Shown here one piece after another: positions 7,277-15,158 of a stretch of DNA of 47,758 bases. The stretch's first letter is position 1; each line of letters begins with the position of its first letter. A model generated the notes under the pieces. That model was not told the DNA's origin, searched no databases, and saw only the letters and a list, made by a program, of their open reading frames with translations. The position numbers were made by a program, and so were the translations under genes. This DNA comes from JBAXTE01 sp964653595 (lineage in GTDB: Bacteria > Bacteroidota > Bacteroidia > Bacteroidales > WCHB1-69), in contig CAZZHH010000024.1 of NCBI GenBank assembly GCA_964653595.1, positions 1-47,758 on the forward strand, read 5' to 3'.

Positions 7277-8979
7277 TAAGGCTGATACGTTTTCTCTTTC
7301 TTTTTCTAACTCTTTTTGTTCTTCAAACAAAAGCTCAATATTCTATTATTATTATTCAAAAAGATAGTTCAAATAAGGTTGTACTTAATTTTGAAACTAG
7401 AGCAAAACAACAAGAGATGCTGCAACATTCGTTGAATGGTAGTTTAAATAATGGATTTCGATTAATCAAAATTGATAATGATACAATTACCAAAAAAACT
7501 TCTTCCATATTTTTTGGGTGCGAAATCGGATTTCAAATTTCTAATATAGATAGCTTAAAAAAAAGTTCTACCGAATCTTTTATCGACAAAAGTGCAATTA
7601 AAAAGAGTTTGTCTCCAAAACAATTCTTTGGTATTATGGATCAAATATTAGTACGTGCTGAAAATTCAGGTTATCCCTTTATAACTATTATTCCAAAGTA
7701 TATGTTAACATCGGATTCTATCATTGATGTTGTCTTAACCATTGATAAAGGTCCTATGATTCGATATGATAGTCTTGTTGTTAAAGGAAATTCAAAGGTA
7801 AGCCCTGGCTTTTTAACCTCGTTTCTTGGTGTAAAAAAAGGAAAATTGTTTAATCAAAAAGAGTTAAAAACAGTAGATTCAAGACTGAAAAAAATGGCAT
7901 TTCTTCAATTAGAAAAAAGTTCGGAAGTAGCCTTTATTGATTCAAATATGCTTTTAATTCTATATTTAAATAAAAAAAACAGTAGCCAGTTTGATGGTAT
8001 TGTAGGAATTTTACCCCAATCTGGAAATGAAAACCGACCAATCATTACTGGAGATGTTAAACTAAATTTGCAAAATCTTTTTAATAGAGGCGAACAAATA
8101 TGGTTCAATTGGAGAAGAAGTGATCCATTGTCCCAAGATTTAATTGTAAATTCATCATTCCCTTACATCGCAAATTCCAAATATGGTGCAATTGGTGAAC
8201 TAAAATTAATAAAGAAAGATACTACAACCATTACTACTACTATAAAAGTGGGGGGACAACTCTTTTTTTATGCCATGAATAATGTGAGTGCATACTACGA
8301 AAACACATCTTCTAAATTATTGTCTACTTTCGCTATTAGAAGCTCTGGATTATTAGGAGATAATATGGACTATACGATTCATCGATATGGATTGTCTTCT
8401 ACAATAGATATGTTAAATGATGTTTGGATTCCAACGAAAGGCATTAAATTGTATATTGATCTTAATGTTGGATCCCGAAAAGCTACTCCAAATATTGCAA
8501 TTCCGATTGAAATGTATGCTAATGTATTAGATAGCAAAACAAATATGAAAGTAGTTTCTCAACTCGAATGCTATTATCCTATTTATAAAAAGATTATTTT
8601 CAATTTTTCTCATAAATTGAACCTTTTATCGGGTAATAATCATTATGAAAATGAGATGTTTCGTTTCGGCGGACTTACTAATCTGAGAGGATTTAATGAA
8701 GAAACTTTTTTGGCTTCTTTTTATACCATGGCAAATATTGAAATTAGGTGGCTTCTCGATAGACAAACGTATTTGTTTGGCTTTTGGAATGGTGCATATT
8801 ATGAGAAAAATACCACCAACAAATTTATCCATGACACTCCGAATGGCTTTGGGGTTGGTTTAAGTTTTGATACTCCCGCGGGAATTTTTAATATCACCTA
8901 TGCCCTTGGTAAAGAGTTTAATAATCCTATTCAATTAAAATATGGAAAGGTGCATTTCGGAATAGTTGCTAGGTTTTAA
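7273..8979 (+). CDS. Omp85/BamA-like outer-membrane protein
   Basis: A 568-residue protein with a signal peptide (MIRLIRFLFLFLTLFVLQTKAQ). A POTRA-like region lies at about 120-200 (KGPMIRYDSLVVKGNSKVSPGFL). It is followed by a C-terminal surface-antigen (D15/Omp85) barrel with the family-like segment FRFGGLTNLRGFNEETF, a lid-loop type motif, and a last strand ending in aromatic F. It is shorter than BamA (usually 750-800 residues with five POTRAs), so a TamA-like or single-POTRA member is more likely; the housekeeping BamA is probably elsewhere. ATG 7273 overlaps the ung stop; an in-frame TTG at 7264 is not preferred. Confidence 0.8.
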   Translation: MIRLIRFLFLFLTLFVLQTKAQYSIIIIQKDSSNKVVLNFETRAKQQEMLQHSLNGSLNNGFRLIKIDNDTITKKTSSIFFGCEIGFQISNIDSLKKSSTESFIDKSAIKKSLSPKQFFGIMDQILVRAENSGYPFITIIPKYMLTSDSIIDVVLTIDKGPMIRYDSLVVKGNSKVSPGFLTSFLGVKKGKLFNQKELKTVDSRLKKMAFLQLEKSSEVAFIDSNMLLILYLNKKNSSQFDGIVGILPQSGNENRPIITGDVKLNLQNLFNRGEQIWFNWRRSDPLSQDLIVNSSFPYIANSKYGAIGELKLIKKDTTTITTTIKVGGQLFFYAMNNVSAYYENTSSKLLSTFAIRSSGLLGDNMDYTIHRYGLSSTIDMLNDVWIPTKGIKLYIDLNVGSRKATPNIAIPIEMYANVLDSKTNMKVVSQLECYYPIYKKIIFNFSHKLNLLSGNNHYENEMFRFGGLTNLRGFNEETFLASFYTMANIEIRWLLDRQTYLFGFWNGAYYEKNTTNKFIHDTPNGFGVGLSFDTPAGIFNITYALGKEFNNPIQLKYGKVHFGIVARF

Positions 8980-9001
8980 TAATTGATATCACAAAAAAAA
9001 A

Positions 9002-9028
9002 GAGGATTTAAATAAATCCTCCTTTTTT
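9002..9028. terminator. Bidirectional terminator between convergent genes
   Basis: The stem GAGGATTT (9002-9009) pairs with AAATCCTC (9014-9021). A-rich bases lie to its left and T-rich bases to its right, so it can end transcription of the Omp85-like gene (+) and of the alanine-rich lipoprotein (-). Confidence 0.75.
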
Positions 9029-9048
9029 TCTTTTCTTTGCAAAAAAGA

Positions 9049-9366
9049 TTAACCTTTAAGTTTTTTAGCAGTAGTAACTACTTTTTCAACTTTAGTTTCG
9101 GTAGTTTCTTTTTTAGCAACTGGTTTTTTTCCACCTTTTGATGCAGCAGCAATTGAGTCAGCTTTAGCTGTTTCAGCAGCAACTAATGCTAATGAATCTT
9201 GAACAGCTTTTTCAGCAGCAGCGATTGAGTCAGCAGTAGCTTTTTCAATAGCAGCGATTGAATCTTTGGTTGCTTGTTCAGCTTTCGCTTTTTCTTCTGC
9301 GCTTGGTCCACATGATACAACTGCGAACATACCAGCAGCTAATAATAATGCAAATACTTTTTTCAT
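9049..9366 (-). CDS. Alanine-rich lipoprotein with helical repeats
   Basis: A 105-residue lipoprotein. The signal MKKVFALLLAAGMFAVVSC gives a lipobox cysteine at residue 19. The mature part is alpha-helical and built from about 11-residue units: KATKDSIAAIE, KATADSIAAAE, KAVQDSLALVAAE, TAKADSIAAAS. A lysine/threonine-rich tail follows (GGKKPVAKKETTETKVEKVV). Such a Lpp-like rod could tether or space the envelope, but no enzymatic domain is visible and the function is unknown. It has its own -7 box at 9400-9407 (minus strand). Confidence 0.75.
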   Translation of the reverse strand: MKKVFALLLAAGMFAVVSCGPSAEEKAKAEQATKDSIAAIEKATADSIAAAEKAVQDSLALVAAETAKADSIAAASKGGKKPVAKKETTETKVEKVVTTAKKLKG

Positions 9367-9399
9367 TCTTTTATTTTTTTTTTAGGTTTATTAACACTG

Positions 9400-9407
9400 C
9401 AAAATTA
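9400..9407 (-). promoter_or_regulatory. -7 promoter element of the alanine-rich lipoprotein
   Basis: TAATTTTG on the minus strand fits TAnnTTTG. It ends 34 nt before the start codon. A TTG lies 15 nt upstream, closer than the usual 19-21 nt, so the -33 element is uncertain. Confidence 0.5.
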
Positions 9408-9953
9408 ATACAATTTATATTACAAAAAACACTTTTTGATTTTTTTTTTGATTTTTTTTTATTCTATTTCAAAAATCTACTTAATTCTAATCGCTATTTA
9501 ATCTTTTTAGATTATATTTCTTTGTTTTATTGTCTTTGAAATCTCCTTTATTAGCTGATTTCCCTTTTTTTAATTTTAACTTTGCAATGATTTAAAGTCA
9601 CTAGCTAATTTTTTTTACCTTTCTTATTGATTCCTTCAATTACAAATGATTTTGTAACAATGACCCAAAATATTTCTTTTCACAACGTTTGTTCTATCAA
9701 TTTTGTCACAAATAGTTATTCATTAGTTGAAACCAATTTTTTAAAAAGAGTAATCTCTGAAATGATTAAATTGTTAAAAAACAAGTTGTTTAATTTTTTA
9801 ATACATATGTAAAAAATTTAGGAGTCTGAATTTGAATGTTTTATAATCCAATTTTCTCCAATAATGTCCGTTTTATACTGTTCTTTAACAATTATAAGTT
9901 ATTATGAAAAGTACATTAAATCAAAATAATTCATTTTGTTGACATTTTTTTAT
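9408..9953. other. Gene-poor AT-rich region
   Basis: About 550 bases without a convincing gene between two divergent lipoprotein genes. It has long T runs (9430-9470), an isolated TAACTTTG (9577-9584, plus strand) and an open frame at 9627-9812 (61 codons, TTG start). That frame shows no signal peptide, motif or ribosome site, and its product is low-complexity, so I do not call it a gene. Confidence 0.5.
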
Positions 9954-9961
9954 TATCTTTG
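9954..9961 (+). promoter_or_regulatory. -7 promoter element of the DUF5011 lipoprotein
   Basis: TATCTTTG fits TAnnTTTG and lies 51 nt before the start codon. TTTG at 9935-9938 is 15 nt upstream, somewhat short for a canonical -33 element. Confidence 0.55.
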
Positions 9962-10012
9962 CAACGAAAAAAATTTAAATTAAATTAATTATTTATCTAA
10001 AACCAAATTAAA

Positions 10013-10693
10013 ATGAAAAAAATCGCATTATCAATGACTGCATTAGCAGTTGTGTTAGCTGTAACATTTACAAGTTGTAAAAAAGAAGACGTAGGTGCAC
10101 CTGAAATTACTCTTAAAGGCAATGGTACTGTAGAGGTTGAATTAGGCGCAACATATATAGATGCAGGTGCAACTGCAACTGATGACGAAGACGGAGATAT
10201 CACTCCTACTGTAACTGGAACTGTTAATACTGACAAAGTTGGTAGCTATACCATTACTTACACTGCAACTGATGCAGCTGGAAACGAAGCTACTCCTCTT
10301 ACTCGTACTGTAAATGTAAAAGCTGCTGGATTAGCTAAATCTTACAGTGTAACTGAAACTTATTCATCTGGTTCTCCTTATACTTATACTCAAGTAGTAA
10401 GCGTTTCTGTTACTGGTTTCGACAAATTAGTTTTCTCTGCTTTTGGCGATTATACTGCTGCTAACATTGTTGCTACTGCTAACGCTACAGGTATTACTGC
10501 TCCAGAAAAAACTTTCCAAGCTCCTTCTACTAGCCCAACTCACAATGCTCGTATCTACAACTTTTCTGGTACTTATGGTAAAAACGGTACATTATATAAT
10601 GTATTAACTGTTTCTTACAAATTAGACATGACTCCAATAGCTGGTGGTGCAACTGAAACTACTACTATTACACAAGCTTACGCTGTTTTATAA
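10013..10693 (+). CDS. Surface lipoprotein with a DUF5011 (Ig-like) domain
   Basis: A 226-residue protein with a lipoprotein signal (MKKIALSMTALAVVLAVTFTSC, cysteine 22). Residues about 28-105 form a DUF5011/HYR-type Ig-like domain, recognised by PEITLKGNGTVEVELGATY, DAGATATDDEDGDIT and GSYTITYTATDAAGNEAT. The C-terminal half is beta-rich and unassigned. Codons are strongly skewed to ACT, GCT and TCT, unlike the neighbouring genes, which suggests high expression. Probably a surface or periplasmic binding or structural protein; the ligand is unknown. It stands alone between its own promoter and a strong terminator. Confidence 0.8.
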   Translation: MKKIALSMTALAVVLAVTFTSCKKEDVGAPEITLKGNGTVEVELGATYIDAGATATDDEDGDITPTVTGTVNTDKVGSYTITYTATDAAGNEATPLTRTVNVKAAGLAKSYSVTETYSSGSPYTYTQVVSVSVTGFDKLVFSAFGDYTAANIVATANATGITAPEKTFQAPSTSPTHNARIYNFSGTYGKNGTLYNVLTVSYKLDMTPIAGGATETTTITQAYAVL

Positions 10694-10712
10694 TTTAATT
10701 ATAGAATGATAC

Positions 10713-10750
10713 AAAAAAAGCTGTTCACATAGGTGGACAGCTTTTTTTTT
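10713..10750 (+). terminator. Intrinsic terminator after the DUF5011 lipoprotein
   Basis: A long stem (AGCTGTTCAC, ending 10728, with GTGGACAGCT, from 10733; one G-T pair) extended by A-T pairs, a 4-nt loop and about ten T residues. Confidence 0.9.
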
Positions 10751-10752
10751 TG

Positions 10753-10760
10753 TATTTTTG
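10753..10760 (+). promoter_or_regulatory. -7 promoter element inside the terminator T-tract, before the sulfatase gene
   Basis: TATTTTTG (TAnnTTTG) begins directly after the terminator T-run and ends 6 nt before ATG 10767. No TTG sits at the normal -33 distance. If used, the transcript would be leaderless or nearly so. Confidence 0.45.
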
Positions 10761-10766
10761 CACCCT

Positions 10767-12725
10767 ATGAAAAGGAAATTACCTGAATTGAGATATCTCT
10801 ATTTCATAACACTTCTGCTGTGTTGTGTGGTTACTCTTTTCTCCATATCAAGAGTGCTTTTTTACTTGTTAAACAACTCTCTTTTTGAGATTTCATGGAT
10901 AGAATTTCTGAAAATTTCATTTTCGGGTTTACGATTCGACCTTTCTGCCATTTTATATATCAATGCAATCTTTATCCTATTATGGATGATTCCTTTCCGA
11001 TATAGAGAAAATATCAGATTCCGAAAATCTCTTTTTTATATATTTGTTTTATTAAATTCCATTGCTATTTTGGCAAATTGCGCAGATATTGTCTATTATC
11101 GTTTCACATTAAAACGTACTACTGCCGATGTCTTTTCATTTATAGGAGTGGGGGGTGAGTTTGATAAATTGATGCCACTATTTTTGAAAGATTTTTGGTA
11201 TATCGCAATAATTTGGGGAGTATTAGTTTTCGGTTTGATAAGAAGTTACCGGTATATTGAGACTCGATTCTTACGTAAACACGATGATTATAGTTTAACT
11301 TCTTACCTGCTTCAGGGGTTGCTTTTGGTCTTAATGCTCATTTTTTCTGTAATTGGGATGAGAGGTGGTTTCCAACTCCGGCCAATTAATATCATCACTG
11401 CTGGGGGCTATGCTCAGGGAAATGCGTCTGCATTGGTTTTAAATACTCCCTTTACCATTCTTCAAACCATAGGCAAACAAGAATTAAAACCTCTTAGTTT
11501 TTTTAATGAGAATGAACTTTCTGAAATCTACTCTCCCAATCATAAGAAATTGATTAATAATAAAATTCCAACAAAATTCAGAAATAAAAAGAATGTTGTG
11601 CTTATTATTGTGGAAGGTTTATCTTTGGAGCATGTTGGCTTTTTTAATTTTAAAGTTAATCAAAAAAGCTTTACCCCATTCATAGATACCCTTGCTGAAA
11701 GAAGTCTAGCCTTTAAGGCTATTTCAAATGGTAAAAAATCTATTGAAGGTGTACCTGCCATTATTTCAGGTGTGCCAACTCTAATGAATACCCCTTTTAT
11801 AAGTTCACCTTATAGTGGTAATATTTTCAACTCTTTACCTCAAATATTAAACATACAAGGTTATAAAACCGCTTTTTTTCATGGAGGAGTAAATGGTACT
11901 ATGGGTTTTGATTCATATTGTAAAGCGGCAGGATTTTCTTCTTACTTTGGTAAATCAGAATATCCAAATGCATCTGCGGATGATGATGGCAGTTGGGGTA
12001 TTTGGGATGAGCCTTATTTGCAATATTGCTCTCACAAACTCGATTATTTTTCTGAACCTTTTTTTGCCACATTTTTTACTCTATCCTCTCATCATCCATA
12101 CAAAATTCCTTCCTATTATCAAGGTAAATTTCTCTCTGGAAATCTACCAATACAGCAGACGATTGCCTATGCTGATTATAGTATTTCTCGTTTTTTTAAT
12201 ACCGCTTCAAAATCAAAATGGTACCATAATACCTTGTTTGTTATTACTGCAGATCATACTTCTGAAGCGTATTTGGCAGAATACAAAAGCGATTACGGTA
12301 GTTATAGAATCCCTTTGATATTTTACGACCCAACATCAGATCTCTCCTCGTTTTCCGATTCGTTAGTTGCTCAACAAATAGATATCATGCCTACCATTCT
12401 TGCTTATTTACAATATGATAGTCCCATTTTTGGGTTTGGGGTTAATTTATTAGATACTAATGCTTTGCGGTTTGCAGTTAACTATAAGCAACCTTATTAC
12501 CAACTGATTCTTGGAAATTTTTTATGTAAATTTGACGGGAATACTATTTTAGAGCTTTATGACATTTCTGTAGATAAAGAGTTGAAAATAAATTTGTTTA
12601 ATAAAAATATTATTTCAAAAGAAAAAATGGAACGTTTTATCAAAGCATTTATTCAGAAGTATAATCATTCGTTACTGTATAACAACATGATGCCGAATAC
12701 ATTAAAAGAATTTAATAGAAATTGA
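10767..12725 (+). CDS. LtaS-type membrane sulfatase/phosphoglycerol transferase family protein
   Basis: A 652-residue protein. The N-terminal third has about five membrane segments (about residues 12-35, 50-73, 85-105, 130-150, 175-195). The rest is an alkaline-phosphatase-superfamily sulfatase domain facing the periplasm. It starts at KNVVLIIVEGLSLEH (metal site near Glu), continues through the FFHGGVNGTMGFDSY region and ends with the metal site TADHTSEA. This is the architecture of lipoteichoic acid synthase and of the phosphoethanolamine or phosphoglycerol transferases. Gram-negative members modify lipids or glycans; the substrate is unknown. The stop lies 2 nt before the start of the lipid kinase gene, so the pair may act together on glycerophospholipid chemistry. 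Confidence 0.85.
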   Translation: MKRKLPELRYLYFITLLLCCVVTLFSISRVLFYLLNNSLFEISWIEFLKISFSGLRFDLSAILYINAIFILLWMIPFRYRENIRFRKSLFYIFVLLNSIAILANCADIVYYRFTLKRTTADVFSFIGVGGEFDKLMPLFLKDFWYIAIIWGVLVFGLIRSYRYIETRFLRKHDDYSLTSYLLQGLLLVLMLIFSVIGMRGGFQLRPINIITAGGYAQGNASALVLNTPFTILQTIGKQELKPLSFFNENELSEIYSPNHKKLINNKIPTKFRNKKNVVLIIVEGLSLEHVGFFNFKVNQKSFTPFIDTLAERSLAFKAISNGKKSIEGVPAIISGVPTLMNTPFISSPYSGNIFNSLPQILNIQGYKTAFFHGGVNGTMGFDSYCKAAGFSSYFGKSEYPNASADDDGSWGIWDEPYLQYCSHKLDYFSEPFFATFFTLSSHHPYKIPSYYQGKFLSGNLPIQQTIAYADYSISRFFNTASKSKWYHNTLFVITADHTSEAYLAEYKSDYGSYRIPLIFYDPTSDLSSFSDSLVAQQIDIMPTILAYLQYDSPIFGFGVNLLDTNALRFAVNYKQPYYQLILGNFLCKFDGNTILELYDISVDKELKINLFNKNIISKEKMERFIKAFIQKYNHSLLYNNMMPNTLKEFNRN

Positions 12726-12727
12726 AT

Positions 12728-13618
12728 ATGAATAAGAAAAAAATTGTCTTTATTATTAATCCAATTTCTGGAACAGGTAGACATAAAATGGTGGAGTCGG
12801 CAATTGAGTCCTATATTCATCACGATAAGTTTGATGTTACTATCGAATATACGCAATATAAAGGACATGCTTCAGAAATTGCTCATCGGTATTCGGATTT
12901 AAAATTTGACTATATAGCTTCTGTAGGAGGTGATGGAACGTTAAACGAAGTAGTTAGTGGTATGAAGGAAGGTGATTCAACGTTAGCAGTAATTGCTACT
13001 GGCTCAGGAAATGGTTTAGCACGTCACTTAGGAATTTCTACTTCCCCACGACACGCATTAGAGGTTGTAAATGAGGAACATTTTACGGTTGTAGATACGG
13101 TTTCTTTAAATGAATTTACATTCGTTAGTATTGCTGGAGTTGGTTTTGATGCTCTGGTAGCTCATCTTTTTTCAATGTCAAAATCGAGAGGGTTTAAATC
13201 GTACGCTAAAATTGCAGTCAAACAATTTTTTAACTATAAATCAAAAAAATATACTCTTCAATTTCCTGACAAAACAAAGGTGAAAAGAGCTTTTTTTATT
13301 ACATTAGCCAATTCATCTCAGTGGGGATATAATACCAAAATATCACCAAATGCATCTATAACGGATGGATTGGTGGATGTTTGTATTTTTAAAAAACCAT
13401 CCTTGTTTAAAGCACTATTTTTAATGCCACTTCTGTTTGCAAATAAAATTGATCGAAGTAAACAGATGAAAATTATCCAAACTTCTGAGGTAATTATCAG
13501 TCGTACGAATGGAAAAAAAATGCATATTCATATCGATGGGGATGATGCTAAAAAACAACGCGTAGTAAAAGTGAAAGTTAATCCCAATTCATTAAAAGTA
13601 CTTACTCCAAAAAATTAA
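12728..13618 (+). CDS. Diacylglycerol/lipid kinase family protein
   Basis: A 296-residue protein of the DAGK-catalytic (YegS/DgkB) family. The nucleotide-binding motif GGDGTLNEVVSG is at about residues 66-77, preceded by NPISGTGRHK near the N terminus, and followed by GSGNGLARHLG and the metal-site region ITDGLVDVCIFKK. It phosphorylates a lipid such as diacylglycerol in the cytoplasm or at the inner face of the membrane. ATG 12728 gives the family N terminus; a TTG at 12722 would overlap the sulfatase stop. It would fit recycling of diacylglycerol released by the upstream transferase, which is inference. Confidence 0.9.
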   Translation: MNKKKIVFIINPISGTGRHKMVESAIESYIHHDKFDVTIEYTQYKGHASEIAHRYSDLKFDYIASVGGDGTLNEVVSGMKEGDSTLAVIATGSGNGLARHLGISTSPRHALEVVNEEHFTVVDTVSLNEFTFVSIAGVGFDALVAHLFSMSKSRGFKSYAKIAVKQFFNYKSKKYTLQFPDKTKVKRAFFITLANSSQWGYNTKISPNASITDGLVDVCIFKKPSLFKALFLMPLLFANKIDRSKQMKIIQTSEVIISRTNGKKMHIHIDGDDAKKQRVVKVKVNPNSLKVLTPKN

Positions 13619-13622
13619 AGAT

Positions 13623-13961
13623 ATGTCGAAAAAAAAACCAATAGGAGTCGTTTATTCTACCAATCCAGATTTCAACTTTCAATTCCACGAGCAAGATGAA
13701 AGCGAGACTTTACCTCCAAATCAGCAAGATTTACGAGTGTGGATAGATCGCAAACAGAGAGGTGGCAAGCAGGTTACTTTGATAACTGGTTTTGTAGGCA
13801 AAAATGCTGATTTAGAGTTGCTTGGGAAGCTTCTGAAAACTAAATGTGGCACGGGAGGTTCTGTGAAAGATGGTGAAATTATCATTCAAGGAGATACCCG
13901 CGACAAAGTGCTCGATTTGCTTTTGAAAGCTGGTTATAAAGCAAAAAAAGCAGGTGGGTAG
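13623..13961 (+). CDS. SUI1/YciH family translation initiation factor-like protein
   Basis: A 112-residue protein with a C-terminal SUI1 domain. It has VWIDRKQRGGKQVTLITGFVG (first 20 residues typical), then KTKCGTGGSVKDGEIIIQGD and a LLLKAGYKAKKAGG end, the pattern of eIF1/YciH. The RG(G)K..T and CG(T)GG motifs are present. The bacterial form is widely conserved but its in vivo role is not well defined; it may affect start-codon fidelity. It follows the lipid kinase by 4 nt, so it is likely co-transcribed. Confidence 0.92.
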   Translation: MSKKKPIGVVYSTNPDFNFQFHEQDESETLPPNQQDLRVWIDRKQRGGKQVTLITGFVGKNADLELLGKLLKTKCGTGGSVKDGEIIIQGDTRDKVLDLLLKAGYKAKKAGG

Positions 13962-14022
13962 TATCTTTTTGTATAAAAAGTACAATCTTTTTAGTGTTTT
14001 TTTGTCATTTTTTACGAATTGC

Positions 14023-14053
14023 TTTGGAAATCATTTTTTTATTTATATATTTG
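14023..14053 (+). promoter_or_regulatory. Promoter of the T9SS cargo gene at 14086
   Basis: TTTG (14023-14026), a 19-nt spacer and TATATTTG (14046-14053) fit the phylum consensus fully. It also shows that the open frame upstream of 14086 is not part of the gene. Confidence 0.8.
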
Positions 14054-14085
14054 TGCCATTAATTCTAAAAACAAAAATTAAAAAA

Positions 14086-15024
14086 ATGAAAAAAATTACT
14101 TTGTTAGTAGCGATTGCTGTAGGTTTTGCCTTTACAGTTTCTGCTCAAAAAAATGCTTCTCAAATTTCTGAGATTTCTAAAGTAAATCATCAAGTATCTT
14201 TTGTTAACTCAGATGCTAAAACTGTATCGGATACTATTTTCCCAACTTCTATCGAAAATGGTTGCGATTCAATCCGATTATTTATTACTTCTGGTGGCGG
14301 TTTTGTAACCGGTAACAACGAGTATGGTGATGTCGAAAAAGGTACTTTAGTAAGACACACTGGTACTGGTTCTGTAACTACTGTTTTTGCTTATTTGTAT
14401 AGAGTTGGTACAGTAGGTACAAGCACTATCAAAGCAAATGTTTACAGTAAAGGTACTGATAATCTTCCAGGTGCTCTTTTAGCATCATCTGCTGATGTTC
14501 CTTTGTCGGCTATGCAAATTGAAACTCCAGAGTTTGTTCCTTTTACATTCTCAACTCCAGTTGCTATCACTGGTGACTTTTTTGTAACTATTGTTTTGCC
14601 AACTACTACTGGTGATACTATTGCTGTACTTTCTACTTCACAATATTGTACTCCATTAAACGACACTCTTTCTATCGAAAAATGGGATGATGGTACGTTT
14701 AGTTATATCAAAACAGCTTATGGTGGCTCTTTAAATATCGATTTAGTTATAGCTACTGTTGTTGAAACTTCATCTGCTGTTGCAAATAACTCAATTGAAA
14801 ATATCCATGTTTATGCTTCTAACAACCAAATCGTTGTTGAAAATAATCAAAACGAAATCGTTAAACAAGTTATTGTTTATAACGCTTTAGGTCAAGAAGT
14901 TTCAAAATTTAATGTAAACTCTTCTGAAACTGTTAGATTCTCCACTGATTTTGCTTCTTCAAATTATATTGTAAAAGTTATCACTGATAAAAAAGTAGGT
15001 TCTTACAAATTATTTGTAAGATAG
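14086..15024 (+). CDS. Secreted protein with a type IX sorting domain
   Basis: A 312-residue protein with a signal peptide (MKKITLLVAIAVGFAFTVSAQ). Residues about 45-220 form a beta-rich domain (TIFPTSIENGCDSIRLFITSG and on) without a named fold that I recognise. The last 70 residues are a type A T9SS C-terminal domain: IENIHVYASNNQIVVENN, then VIVYNALGQEV, then YIVKVITDKKVGSYKLFVR. It should cross the outer membrane through the type IX system and be attached to the surface or released. ATG 14086 lies 33 nt after a full promoter match, which settles the start against the longer frame from 13954. Codon use (GCT, ACT, TCT) suggests high expression. Confidence 0.85.
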   Translation: MKKITLLVAIAVGFAFTVSAQKNASQISEISKVNHQVSFVNSDAKTVSDTIFPTSIENGCDSIRLFITSGGGFVTGNNEYGDVEKGTLVRHTGTGSVTTVFAYLYRVGTVGTSTIKANVYSKGTDNLPGALLASSADVPLSAMQIETPEFVPFTFSTPVAITGDFFVTIVLPTTTGDTIAVLSTSQYCTPLNDTLSIEKWDDGTFSYIKTAYGGSLNIDLVIATVVETSSAVANNSIENIHVYASNNQIVVENNQNEIVKQVIVYNALGQEVSKFNVNSSETVRFSTDFASSNYIVKVITDKKVGSYKLFVR

Positions 15025-15047
15025 TCTTTTAATAATATTACAAATAT

Positions 15048-15079
15048 AAAAAAAGCTACCAATAAGGTAGCTTTTTTTA
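15048..15079 (+). terminator. Intrinsic terminator after the T9SS cargo gene
   Basis: AAAAAAAGCTACC (15048-15060) pairs with GGTAGCTTTTTTT (15066-15078) across a 5-nt loop and ends in a T run. Confidence 0.9.
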
Positions 15080-15158
15080 TGTTTTGAATGGTCGTATTTT
15101 TCTTAGATAAAGGCCAAAAAATGGTGTTCGAAGAAAGCTAAACAAAAAATTAGTGGTC

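Noticed and set aside
9627..9812. 61-codon ORF in the gene-poor region
   Set aside because: TTG start, low-complexity product, no signal peptide or motif, and no promoter at a sensible distance.
11893..12318. 141-codon plus-strand frame within the sulfatase gene
   Set aside because: It overlaps conserved sulfatase motifs in the main frame; composition is that of a shadow frame.
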